From assembly GCF_040939455.1 (NCBI RefSeq), contig NC_134119.1, positions 70,945,381 to 71,009,380 on the forward strand: a DNA stretch of 64,000 bases, read 5' to 3'. The notes under the pieces are model-generated. The model saw nothing but the letters and a program-made list of their open reading frames with translations, was not told the DNA's origin and ran no database searches. This DNA is from Microcebus murinus. Lineage: Eukaryota; Chordata; Mammalia; Primates; Cheirogaleidae. Shown one piece after another: positions 1 to 10,330 of this stretch (positions within the stretch are counted from its first letter, which is position 1; each line of letters starts with the position of its first letter). Position numbers and translations under genes: made by a program.

Positions 1-106
1 TTTCTATTGGTTTCTGTTTGACCTCACTGATTCTTTGCTCTATCATGCTTAGAGCTTGTCCAGTGATGATTTTTCATTTTGGTTTTTGTACTATTCTTTT
101 TACTGT

Positions 107-406
107 TTTTTTTTTTTTTTTTTTGAGACAGGGTCTTGCTCTTCTGTATGGGCTGGAGTGCAGTGACATTGTCATAGCTTGCTGCAGCCTCAAACTCCTA
201 GACTCAAAGTAATCTTCCTGCCTCAGCCTCCTAAGTAGCTGGGACTACAGGTGTGGCCCACGTTGTTCCTGGCTGATTTTTCTGTTTTTTGTAGAGATCA
301 GGTCTTGATATGTTGCTCAGGGCTGGTCTTGAACTGATCTCAAGTGGTCCTTTTGCCTCGGCCTTCCAAAGTGTTAACATTACAGGTGCGAGCCATCACA
401 CCCAGC
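107..406 (-). repeat. Old Alu SINE (AluJ-like), antisense
   Basis: A T run at about 106-123 is followed by the antisense Alu body: gagacagggtcttgct, the right-arm and left-arm 'cctcagcctcc' and 'gggactacagg' blocks, and an end near 'ccatcacacccagc'. It lacks the lemur-specific right-arm insert seen in most other Alus here and is considerably diverged, so it probably belongs to the early primate Alu stratum. Confidence 0.85.
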
Positions 407-411
407 TGGTG

Positions 412-1489
412 TTTATATTTATCAATTGTTTATTTGTACATCTTCTATTTCTTTGCTTAGTTTTTAATGCTAAAGAAAGACTCTGAGAAAACAGACAATA
501 CTGTGTATTCCAAAGCCATGGTTCTCTGGTGATATGTCTTGGTGTTTGAAAAGAAATCCTAAATTATCTGGAGGAATAGACAGCCTGCAGTTCTATGTCG
601 TGCTCCACAAATATCTCTACGAACAGATCCTATAACTGAGGATAATCCACAGGTCATTCAGTGTTGTATTCCCCAGAGAAGATTTGTGTGTAAAATCCCC
701 CAGCTCTCTAAGCCTGTTATATCCTCAAAGGAAAAGGGGCCACTCCTCTCCCAGAATCACTCTTGCCTTTGTTTGGGGGCACATTCCATCCCTTCCCACG
801 CCAGCTTGTGTAGCCCTTCTATCTTTACAATTCCATTGCTTAGTCTTTAACTTCCCCCTAATAACCAGATTCCTCGTAATCTATACCTGTGTTCAGTTCT
901 CCATTCTCATCCCCAAACTGTTTCCACCCCAATTATGCATCAAGCTCTGCCCATTTTCCCTCCTCCGTTATCTCGGGTGTGTTCTGTGTAGCCGGTCTGT
1001 GCCCTGCCTGTCTCCCTCCCTCATATCTCTTTCACTTCACTGACTTCCACCACTGTCACCCAACTTTAGCAGGTCTCCCAGATGTCCCTTTTAACCTTTT
1101 ACTTATTAGACCTTTATACTGCTGACCACCTCTCTCACTTGAAGGTCCTTTTCTGGCTTCTGCATGTTCCTTCTTTGTCTTCCTTCCATCTATTAAATAT
1201 TTTTGTTTCCCAGGATCTATCATTGGCCGTTGCTTTTTCACTTGCCATGAGCTCAATGAGTGAGTGAGTTCCCTCCAAGGGCACTTCACCCTCAGTTATC
1301 TACAGAGTTTCCCCAAATTCATGTCCACAGACTGAATCTTTCTCATTTCCTTTACCCACTGGTTGTCCTTCCGCACCTTCTCTGTGTTCTTGCACACTGA
1401 GGATGCATGTGGCCATGGCCATGGTGTGCATCTCCAATAATCACAGGAGCCAGCAAACGTAGTATTACACTGTGTCTGAAGTTATTTTG
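412..1489. other. Spacer without a recognised gene
   Basis: Mixed-composition DNA, pyrimidine-rich between about 680 and 1210. Open frames here (for example 684-1043) follow the C/T-rich bias and show no domain, splice context or codon signal. Some short C/T-rich stretches resemble LINE-2 debris but are too weak to call. Confidence 0.5.
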
Positions 1490-1690
1490 AATGTTTTACA
1501 CACTTTTTAAAAACCTTTTCAGCAACTGTATGTGGTAGATAATGCTATTTTCCCCATTTTATAGATCAGAACAGTCACAGAAAGGTTAAAGAATTTTCTT
1601 GAGTTGCACGATTATGAAGTTTGGGTTTAAGGACTCGAGGCCCAGTATTCTGGCTCCAGAATCAATGCCTTTAACCAGTTTATTTTGCCT
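1490..1690. repeat. Ancient MIR/L2-type repeat, weak
   Basis: The text 'ccccattttatagat' followed by 'cacagaaaggttaa' and a 'gttgcacgattat' block has the layout of a very old mammalian interspersed repeat (pattern: count near one half, tttacagatgagg, cacagagaggttaa, cacacagc). It is too diverged to name the subfamily or be sure of strand. Confidence 0.35.
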
Positions 1691-1839
1691 CTCATAGTGT
1701 GGGCCTATTTTTAGTTCCTTCATGGTGTTTACCACAAAGCTGCGCATATAGGTGACACCATGTATGACATACCTTGACCTCAGAGAGAATCTACATAGGC
1801 TTTTATGGGCAGATGTACAAGATTTTAGAAGTTCTAATG

Positions 1840-2330
1840 AACGGCTGGGTTGGAGTCCCCAAAACCACCCCCAGCTTTGATCATTTGTTCAGAAGACTCA
1901 CAGTACCAGCATTTTGTCATACTGAACAGCTATGATTTATTAGAGCAAAAGGATACAAAGCAAACTCGGTAAAGGGAAAAGGCTGATAGGCTGGAGTCCA
2001 GAAGAAACAGGCACAATGTTTTGAGTCCTGCCTCAGTGAAGTCACACAGGATGTGCCTTATTCAAGCTCCACCTGGGACTTATGAAAACACATGAGAAAT
2101 GTCCACTGGGAAGCTCACTGGACACTCAGTGCCAGGGTTTTTATTGGGCACGCTCTCCAGCACTTAACCACAATTCTAGAATTCTACCCACAAGGTAGCA
2201 GGTGATAAGCCACATTGTTTACACAAAAAAACCCAGGGCGCACGGAGTTTCTTTTCTTGGGGAGAGTGGTAGGAAACCTTTCACAATCTAAGGTCCTACA
2301 CCAGCAAGGGCAAACCTTGCAAGCTCAAAG
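1840..2330 (-). repeat. Probable ERVL-type LTR remnant
   Basis: Blocks around 1880-1960 (ttgttcagaagactcac, gatttattagagcaaaaggatac) and 2140-2160 (gggtttttattgggcac) resemble antisense ERVL-class LTRs as I remember them. Boundaries and duplication are not visible, so class and extent are tentative. Confidence 0.35.
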
Positions 2331-2339
2331 GATAGCAGT

Positions 2340-3320
2340 CTCCGACCTGCTGTTATAACTCTTTTCTTTACAGCAACTTAAATGGTACTAAAATGCGGTG
2401 TAAGTCAAATTTTTGTAACAGACATTAAGCAGTTTCCTTCAACAAAAAATAATGGTCATAATTTTGTGATGAAGGTTTATAACCACTGTAATTAAAAAAA
2501 AAAACCTCCTAAGTCACAGTGGAACTTCTTATGAATAACCTAGCTGGGATTTAATTTAGTGATGATTAGAGGAAGTCTGGTAAGAAAAGACCTTGTCTGC
2601 CTAATGCATGTATATGTACCACTTGAAGCCATAGGTACGGATATGTGTGGCTACAAATAGTCTGACTTGCAGACACTCTCTTCCTTAGCCTTTGTTTATA
2701 AAGCTGTAATGAGGAGATCAATGTGTATTTGTACAGCATATCTGTAAAGTTCTCATCCTTTCATTGCTGCTATTGAAACTGTAGCTCTTGGCTTCAATGG
2801 AGAGAGATGTAAAGACTATGGGGGTTCGTAATTTCTGCATTACTAAATGCAGATAACTTGAGATTAAAAAATATGTTTCAGTCGTGGATATGTGTCTTTG
2901 AGTTTTTCTGGGAGGGAGTGGGACCTACAGGAGTCCAGTTTGTGGGAATGTGTGCTCAGACTCTGGTCAAAGGGGTAGCCTTTCCTGTCTCAGTTATGGG
3001 ACGCTGGAGTGCCTCTGGAATGCTCAGTGATACTGTCCTATAGTTTTCAGGGTTGAAGATTTTAAATGTTTGCCACGGAAATGTTCACATCTTAAAATTG
3101 TGTGATTTCAGCTAAATTGTAAACAGGTAACTTATTTTTCGTCCTTCAGCACAAGGTCATGAGCCACAGGCCTTGTAGTCTACGTGGTTATCTCTTACTT
3201 TAAAGAAATTCCTATTTACTGCTTCCCTTTAGTTTGGGGATTCTAGCATTTAGCAAGCATGTGTATTCTGATATTGGGACAAGTAGGCCCTTGCTTCTCC
3301 TAGAGAGACTACTGTGCCTA
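2340..3320. other. Spacer, nothing recognised
   Basis: No gene-like frame, no clear repeat and no CpG enrichment. The short frame at 2858-3043 has no family resemblance. Confidence 0.5.
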
Positions 3321-3329
3321 GAAGTAGCA

Positions 3330-3650
3330 AAAGGATCTCTTGCTAGCTTGCCTTTGGTATCTTAACCAACCAATCCAGAGCCCTGGCTTAATCAAATCCT
3401 CAGACCTGGAGCCACTGTCTATCCCTGTTCCTAATCACCCCCGGACTAGGTACCAAGCACCTAATGGCAGTCCCTACACCCTGGTGCTCACTGAAATTAT
3501 TCAAACTAGCCAGCCCTAAGCTGTGCCCCTTGCCCTGTCTCACCTGTGCTGCTGCTTCCTTCTGCACGGTGTGCTCTGCCTCCCGTTTCTAGAAATCTGT
3601 GAGTATAAACTTCCTTCCTGACGATAATTTCTGTGTCTGGGTGCCATACC
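3330..3650 (+). repeat. Possible old LTR fragment
   Basis: The end of this stretch (gtataaacttccttcctgacg, then 'tgtctgggtgccat') has the style of an ERV1 R-U5 end, preceded by CC-rich U3-like sequence. No terminal TG...CA pair or duplication was found, so this is weak. Confidence 0.3.
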
Positions 3651-3849
3651 CACTTGACTAAATCAAATCCCAGCCATATTTCAGGATATATAAGGAGCAT
3701 ATTACAGCCTCCTTACTATGGCCTGAGAGACACTACATGGTTGTCTCCATTGATCTCTCCAGTTCATCTCAGAACCAGTCTTGGTCTTCATGTTCAGCTA
3801 CAGCATGTACTTCCTCAAAGTATTCTGCTTTAGTTCCCTTGTCCTAGGT

Positions 3850-4215
3850 ATTCTCTCGTGTGAGACACTGTTCCCTCCAAGACCCACTCCACTCCTCCAC
3901 GTCCATGCTCAGATATAACTGCCTTCATGGCCCTGCCCCAATCACTCCACTAATATTGCAAAACTGTTTTTATCCCACTCTCCCTCTAATTCTTACCCAC
4001 TCTCCTTTGTTTTATCTCCATTACATTATCTCCTCCAAACCTTCTGTACTGTTTAGTATTTTTTTTTTTAAATCATTGGTTGGAATTAAAGATCCTCAAG
4101 GACAGGGATGCATAATTAATTTGCTATCTGTGTATCCCCTTGTTTAGAGCAGCAGTGCCTGTCTCAGGCTAGGCAATCAGTACTTCCTGAATTAACAATA
4201 GATAAATATATAAAA
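3850..4215 (+). repeat. LINE-2-like 3' fragment
   Basis: The sequence runs from a C/T-rich block with 'ccctgccccaatcactcc' to 'attaaagatcctcaaggacagggatgc', 'tgtgtatcccctt' and 'agcagtgcctgtc', the layout of mammalian L2 3' ends (gagggcagggat, tgtatccccag, cagtgcctggc). Strongly diverged; extent approximate. Confidence 0.45.
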
Positions 4216-4438
4216 TGATGCTTTCAAATAGTTGAGTGACCTAAAGAAAAATGGTACAGAATGATGTTGGAGTGAAGGGCTACTTCAAGTTGAGATGTGT
4301 GGGGAAGGCTCTGAGGAGGGAATGGTTGATGCCAGCTAAGCCCCGTCACCCTGGACCAGCTTTCCAGACGCCAGGGGTGCTGGTTGAACTCTGTCCCTCA
4401 CAGTACCTTACAAAGTATCTTCCCTCAACGTCTCTAGG

Positions 4439-4807
4439 TGTAAGGTTGGTGGCGGGCCCCCTCCCTTCCCTAGATCAAAAAAGAAAAGGCTCATGAGACC
4501 AGACCTGCCAAGGACCACTGTCCCACTGAAAACTACCAAACCCATATAAGAAAGTTTTGGCTCCTGGTTTCCACAAATACTGCCAGCCCCTCCTATTTCT
4601 CAATGACCACCAAAGGTCAACCCAGCTCTTCCCACCAAAAGTCCCTAGCCCAGCCCAAACACTATAAAAGGCCTCACCCCCTTCATACAGATGTGACTTT
4701 TTGGGCCCCCCCTCTCTTGGGACCCCAGAAGCTCACCTAGGAGTGCTAAATAAAGCCACGTGGTTTGGCCCCACTCTTTCTTTCTTTCACGGCCGAAAAA
4801 CCTTACA
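4439..4807 (+). mobile_element. Solo LTR, 369 bp, ERV1-like
   Basis: The element begins tgtaaggtt and ends aaccttaca, a perfect 9-bp terminal inverted repeat with TG...CA ends. It is flanked by the 5-bp direct duplication ctagg at 4434-4438 and 4808-4812. Inside lie a TATA box (ctataaaagg, near 4670) and a polyadenylation signal (aataaa, near 4748) in the right order for U3-R-U5 on the plus strand. There is no internal proviral sequence, so this is a solo LTR left by LTR-LTR recombination. The C-rich U3 suggests gammaretroviral (ERV1) affinity, but a 5-bp rather than 4-bp duplication leaves the class open. Confidence 0.85.
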
Positions 4808-4812
4808 CTAGG

Positions 4813-5229
4813 AAGTGTTTATAGAGCGAATTTTGAGTGGACTTTACAATGAGGGTAAGTCCCATGATCTTGCACCTTTGTAGGCCTGTTGGCTCAAACT
4901 TGGTTGTTGAGGCTATGAGTTCTGGCTGTGCTCCCAGAAAGCAGCCTGTGACTGCTTCTGTTCCAGGGTGAGAGTCATGGTTTGAGATCAAGATGTTATC
5001 GGGGCTCTAAAAGGGACATCTCAAATATGATGCATTAGTATCCTGATTGGGGAACAGTGGATGCAAGCAGAGCTTTTCTCCGATGTGCCCTTCTGCGTAA
5101 AGATGGTCCTATTACTGGAAAAAAAGACTAAAGTCTGAGGACTTCACCCAGAAAGGCTCTGCCTCAGGCTACCACAATTCTTCCTGGGGCTGCTACCTGT
5201 GATATTTTATCTGCATAACAAAACAACCT
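4813..5229. other. Spacer, nothing recognised
   Basis: No coding signal or named repeat seen. Short frames are random. Confidence 0.5.
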
Positions 5230-5302
5230 TGGCTGGACCAGGAGTTTGAGACCACTGTGGGCAACATAGCAAGACCCTGTCTCAAAAAAAAAAAAAAAAA
5301 AA
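5230..5302 (+). repeat. Alu-type monomer fragment with A tail
   Basis: 'ccaggagtttgagaccact' followed by 'ggcaacatagcaagaccc', 'tgtctc' and a long A run is the 3' part of an Alu/FLAM-like SINE. Confidence 0.65.
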
Positions 5303-6570
5303 GACTACCTTTGTTCATCATGAATTTCCTCCGCTCACCCTTCCATAACCTGTTGCCACCTCTCCCGAGCAATAGCTTCTTGTAGCTCAGAATAGTATTA
5401 TATATAAATTACAATTATCTGACCCTTTTTTGATTCTCACAGTTTGTGACTGCCATACGTATGCACACAAAATGTTTGCATGCCTTTTCTCCTGTGAATC
5501 TGTCACTGTCAGTTTATTCCAGAGACTCAAACTATGAAACCTTCAGAGGTTAGACAGAAAGGTTTAAACTCCCCTACAGTGTTCTCGCTCCTTGAGAACA
5601 AGATGGATTCTACAAGAAAAGGAGAGAGGAGCTCACTGAAGCAGACATGTCTTGGGGGATGATTTCCCCTGAAGTGATATGGGATGAACAGGAAACACTA
5701 AATTCCAGAGGAATCTCAGGGTCAGGACCCATTTATCACCTTCCTGGCCAGAGAGAGAGAGAGTCTGAGAGTTGATTCTTCTACCTACAGAGAGGATTAA
5801 TGGGGTTTGCGAAGAGAGTTCAGAGTTACGCTGCTTTCAGCAATGCCCTGGAGCGTGAATTGCACAGCCAAAAAACCCAACTCAGGCCCCTTGGTTTCCC
5901 ATCGTATGCATTGAATATTTGTTCTGACCCTGCATGTCCCTCTGCTTCTCCCCCAGGGAACACCTCTGGGCCAGAGCTCTTGTACTGGGGATGAGGACGA
6001 TGGCACACCTCCCTGCCACCCCAGCTTTGGGAGCGGAGTGCTCAGTGGGGGCAGGGGGGTTGTCTGTTTTGAGCTGCCCTCTCCCCATGTGGAGACATTA
6101 CCTTTCGGCCAAAGCAAGGGTCATAGGGCCCAGGACACTCATCATCATGGTGCCTTAGTTGGAGCCTGCATCCCTCAAGTGGCACTTGGCCAGAGGAAAA
6201 GGGAACCCCACCTCTGGAGCCTGTGCTCGCCATGCCAAGAATTTATCCTCAACACCAAGTAGCTGGGGGCAGGATGAGAAATGCTGACATCCTGCCCCTC
6301 CTGGGAAGACAGCCCTGCAGCTGGGAGTGGGGAGTGAGGGAGCCCTGTGCTCTTGTGGCATTTCCATCTTGCTGAATTGGGAGGGTCAAGGGAAAGTGAG
6401 GGTCTTGTTTCAAATATGACAGACTTGCTGTTCTTGTATTAATAGAATTATAGTAGTTTCTTGAATAAATCTTTCTTCATTTGCTATACATCTTTAGGAC
6501 TATTTTCAGAGACATTAAATGTTTGCTTTTGTTTGTTTTCTTTTGTTTGCATGTTTGTTTTTAATAATTT
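5303..6570. other. Spacer, nothing recognised
   Basis: Contains overlapping short open frames on both strands (5797-6367), in moderately GC-rich DNA, but none has domain, splice or start context. A (ga)n run occurs at about 5752-5762. Confidence 0.45.
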
Positions 6571-6574
6571 TCAC

Positions 6575-6819
6575 CAGTTTCACTGGGAAGCAAGTCTGCA
6601 AGGGGCCTCCCTCTGCCATGCTGGAAGTCTCTTGCTCTTTTTGTTTTACTTTAGATTTTTAAAATAACCAAGCAGTTTTAGATTTACTGAAATGTGGCAA
6701 AGATAGTATAGAGGGTTCCCATGTAACCCCTACTCCGCTTTATCTGATGTTAATATAACATCTTACAGTTCTATGGCATAATTGTCAAAACTAAGAATGA
6801 ACATTTGTGTAATACTATT
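6575..6819. repeat. Old L1 remnant, left part
   Basis: Blocks such as 'agcagttttagatttac', 'ttcccatgtaaccccta', 'gttaatataacatcttac' and 'attgtcaaaactaagaa' match an old mammalian L1-type repeat. The same element resumes directly after the provirus at 24549 (ctattaactaaactacag), so the ERVK provirus split it. Orientation is not certain from memory. Confidence 0.6.
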
Positions 6820-6949
6820 TGAAGGAGACATCCCTGGGTCAGATTGGCCGAGACCCAAAGTCAGCAGAATGGAAGCACATTGCTTGTTCCCACAATTAGC
6901 AGGACATGACTTGTTGACCAAAAGAGAGAACTGCTGTTCCTCTGGGAAA

Positions 6950-7804
6950 ATGGCCAAGGACCTGTGGTTTCACACGCGAGCCAAGTGTAGGGGACTGACA
7001 TAAATTTTCCTAGTTTAAGAATTGAATTTAGTGAGTAACATATGTGTTCTGCCCAGAGCGTTTAGAAGCAATGTGCTCAGGACAAGGTCCTTGTGATAAA
7101 CAAGGCTATTGCCTAGAGGCATAACAAAGGACCTGAGCTGCAAGTAAGCAAGAGCTGCCCAGCCCCACAACATTGGGGGTCTGGAGGCCACATGATAAAC
7201 ACATTGTTCCTGTGAATGCTGCTTGAGCCCCATAAGATGGCTGGTTAGTTAATGACGGGTAAGACCCCTCAAGGGAGGAGCGACCTAAGCCAGGCACAGC
7301 CGCCGGGGATCAGCCTAAGATCTTAGGGGATCACCCTAAGAGAAGCTGGGGATGAGAAATGCCCCTTTGTGGTTACCTTGCCCATCCTTGCTAATCTCGG
7401 TCCATGATCTATGCCTGGCGCCTAGAGCAACCACTTGGAAATTCTGAGCCAGGGGATATCTGCTTCCCTAAGGCTATGTATTCTGGAGTTTATGGCCATT
7501 GCTGAAATGCCTGAGTGGTTACATACAAGGAACTAACTTTAATTTTTTAGAGTATAAAAATAAAACTGGCCTGGTGTATGATTACTCAAGTCAACCGTCT
7601 ATATGTGTGTCCCCATTTTTCTTTGTGCTCTACGTTTGTGTTTTGTGTTCTGTGTTCATCCTCCATCCTGTAAAAGGGCCACAACAGCCAAGGTTGTCTG
7701 TTATCCTGCACGCAGGACCAGACGTTGCAGATGACCAAGGACCTGTGGTTTCGCACTCGAGCCAAGGTTGTCTGTTATCTGCACGCAGTACCAGATGGTA
7801 GAAT
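6950..7804 (+). repeat. 74-bp tandem duplication inside the 5' LTR
   Basis: The 'atggccaaggacctgtggtt' block at 6950 recurs as 'atgaccaaggacctgtggtt' at 7731. With the nested LTR removed, the period is 74 nt (6950-6985 plus 7693-7730). The 3' LTR has this segment once. The nested LTR landed in the first copy. Confidence 0.8.
6986..7686 (+). mobile_element. Nested ERVK-type solo LTR, 701 bp
   Basis: It begins tgtagggg and ends ccacaaca and is flanked by an exact 6-bp duplication gccaag (6980-6985 and 7687-7692). The 6-bp duplication and TGT...ACA ends fit class II LTRs. It contains 'gagtataaaaataaaactgg' near 7551, a combined TATA/polyadenylation region. Without it the host LTR reads continuously, which proves it is a later insertion. 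Confidence 0.9.
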
Positions 7805-8172
7805 ATAGAATGAAAACATCTTCTTCTCTTGTGCTATGCAACCAAGCCAGCAGTCTTGTTATCCACAAATGGTATCAAACGTTGAAAGGCATCTCTTGTG
7901 CTATGTCTAGAGAAACAGGTGCTGTTGGCCCGTGAAAAGTCACGTACTAAAAAGTAGCTGGGAAAATAGCTGGCATGAGAAAATAGCTCTGAGATGCTTT
8001 CCCAATTAAACAGTATAAAAATAAAATGACTGGTCCTTTAAGCGCTGCAGTCCTGAGCCATCTTTGTGTGTGTGCTTTATTTTTCTAGGGCTGCAGCCAA
8101 TTCTCTTGTGTCTGTGTTTTATGTCTGTGTTTTGTGTGTTCACTGCCCGTCCTGCAATCAGGCCGCAACAAG

Positions 8173-8190
8173 TGGCACATCAAGCAGGGT
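8173..8190 (+). promoter_or_regulatory. Primer-binding site remnant (tRNA-Lys type?)
   Basis: Two bases after the 5' LTR comes tggcacatcaagcagggt, resembling a decayed lysine-tRNA primer binding site as used by class II retroviruses. A second site-like text (tggcaccaacagggaac) lies at 8265-8281, just after a splice-donor-like ggtaagt at 8259. Confidence 0.45.
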
Positions 8191-8299
8191 CTTGAATCCT
8201 GCGCAGGGACTGCGTCATTTTGGAATGGAGGGAACAAAGAGGCACCCCTTTGGCTATTGGTAAGTGGCACCAACAGGGAACTCTCAGGATAATGAGAAA

Positions 8300-9850
8300 T
8301 ACCCCCTCAGCTGTGGAGCGTGAATATGAAAAGTTAATTCAAGGATTGTTTATTTTGGTGGGTGTTAAAGTAAAAAAAATACATTAAAACAGTTATTTGC
8401 TTTGGTGCAACAGCATTGTTATTGGTTTCAATGTCAGTCCCAAGTACAGTTAAATCTTCATAGCTGGCAACAAGTAGTTAATGCTTTTCGTCTGGCTCAT
8501 CAGCACGGAGACACTATTGATTTAAATGGACAGTTTGCAGTGCAATCACTCAGGCACTGCGACTTTTACAGACAGATTCAGAGACAGCTGGCTCATAAAG
8601 CTGATTGAGATGGAGATGCAGAGGAAGAGTCCCCTCCACTGTATTCATCGGCTCCCTTAATACCTAGAAATGTGGAGGACGAACTGCCAGATGGAGAGCC
8701 TCTAAGAAATTCCCCTGAATTACCTATGAGGTCAAAAGTTCAAGAGCTTATCTCTCTACTCAGAAAAAGCAATTTGGCCACAGTGGCAGATCTGCTGCAA
8801 CCCCACTTTCTTGTGGCTTATCCGGTTCAACCCTCAGCACCACTGGCAGGACCTTCTAAGTTTCCTATAGTCACCCAGGAGCCGGATGATGATTTCCCGC
8901 TGGTTCCAATCTCCCGCTGGTTCCCAAATCCAGAGCCACTTTCACTTTTCCTCAACCCTCGGTCTTCCCCATCACTCGGCAAGAGTTTGGCCCCGGCCAG
9001 CACCCAAATTATCCCCAGGGTAGAGTCAATGTTGCTTATCAAGCTTTACAATACAAATTTTTTAAAGAATTAAAACAGGCCGTTCAGGCATTTGGCCCAC
9101 AGTCTCCTTTTGTTACTGGGTTGATTGATGCTTTTTCCAGTAAAAATATCTTACTCCCATTAGACTGGGAGCATTTGGAAATGACGGTCTTAGAGAGCCC
9201 ACAATGGCTGCAATTGTGTAGCTGGTGGGTCTAGAGAGAAAGAGTGCAGTCCCGCATCAATGCTCAGCAGCACCCCTGGGCCCACTGAGGATGACCTCAC
9301 AGGCTCTGGACAGTATACTACTTTGGAGGCACAAGGTGCTCTGGGTGATCCCGCCTTATCTCAAACTAAACTGAGTTTTTTTAAGGGCTTAAAAAAATTA
9401 AAACTTCTAGAAATTTGGGACCCTCTTTTGTAAAAACTATACAGGGTCCCGCTGAGCCATATACAGATTTTTTCTCATTTAAAAGATGCTGTACAAAGGA
9501 GTGTTAACTCTACTGAGGAGGCTTCTCTTATCATCTAATCTTTAGCTGTGAAAAAATGCCAATCCAGATTGCCAAAAGATATTGGGTCCTCTAAAGGCTA
9601 GTGGTGCCTCACTGGATGAGTATGTTTGAGCTTGTGCAGGTGTGGGTGGGGCTGCTTATCACGCCACCTTATTAGCTGGAGCTATTCAAAAGGGAAATAA
9701 TCGGCCCACCTGTTTCAATTGTAGAAAAGTCAAACATATGAGAAAAGAGTGCAGGTGGGGCAAGCAAGATAATGCTGGCCCTTCACCCAGGGCGTCAAGG
9801 AAACAACCCTCTAGATTGTGTGAGCGATGTAGAAAGGGGCCACATTAGAC
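8300..9850 (+). pseudogene. Betaretrovirus-like gag, broken
   Basis: Gag encodes the matrix, capsid and nucleocapsid of the virion. The 68-residue frame at 8402-8608 looks like the end of a matrix domain. The frame at 8672-9073 is proline-rich, as in the region between matrix and capsid. 9074-9240 has capsid-like text around FGPQSPF and LPLDWEHL, then stops. At 9712-9753 a zinc knuckle of form C-X2-C-X4-H-X4-C is intact (CFNCRKVKHMRKEC), followed by a decayed second knuckle (CERCRKGPH). Multiple stops and frame changes exclude a functional Gag. Confidence 0.85.
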
Positions 9851-9999
9851 TAATGAGTGTAGATCAAAATTTGACAAGAATGGCAACCCTTTGCCAACTC
9901 TTAATGGTGGAAATTTGGAAAACTTCCCAGGGGGCCCTCAGCCTCAGGGCCCCTACAACAATATGGGGCCTCAGTTTCTGTAATACCCAGTGAGCAATG

Positions 10000-10330
10000 G
10001 GATAGCTTATCAACTGAGCAATCCCTGAAAGTTACTCAGCTCTATGCTGCCACCGCGGGGAGTGTAGCGGCGGATCATTCTGTCATCCAGACTTACACTT
10101 TAACCCCCGCAGGTGATGTTCACAGACTATCCACTCAAGTCTATGGGCCTCTTTCCAAAGGAAAGGTTGGATTAGTAATTGGAAGAAGTAACTGTGAGCT
10201 TAAAGGCATATTTATACATCTGGGAGTAATTATTGATCCCCATCTTTCCCCTAATGTTAAGAATATGATGTTAAAGATGGGATTTAATCCTAATCAGCCT
10301 TCAAAAAAATCCACTCTTTAAACTAATTGC
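10000..10330 (+). pseudogene. dUTPase/protease region remnant
   Basis: The frame around 10080-10260 contains VYGPLSKGKVGLVIGRS and a GVIIDPH block. This is the trimeric dUTPase motif (YGPL...GLVIGRS, then GVID) found fused to protease in betaretroviruses, where it lowers dUTP during reverse transcription. A stop at about 10320 and the absence of a clear protease DTG in the preceding stretch mark it as decayed. Confidence 0.7.

Larger units (their letters stand above)
6820..8170 (+). repeat. 5' LTR of the ERVK provirus, interrupted
   Basis: It starts tgaaggagac and ends gcaaca, matching the 3' LTR (tgaaggagac...cacgaca). It is about 1350 bp against 552 bp because a second solo LTR (6986-7686) sits inside it and a 74-bp stretch is duplicated. 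A TATA-like ataaaaataaaat and the R-U5 text 'ctttatttttctagggctgc' near 8080 are shared with the 3' LTR. Confidence 0.9.
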
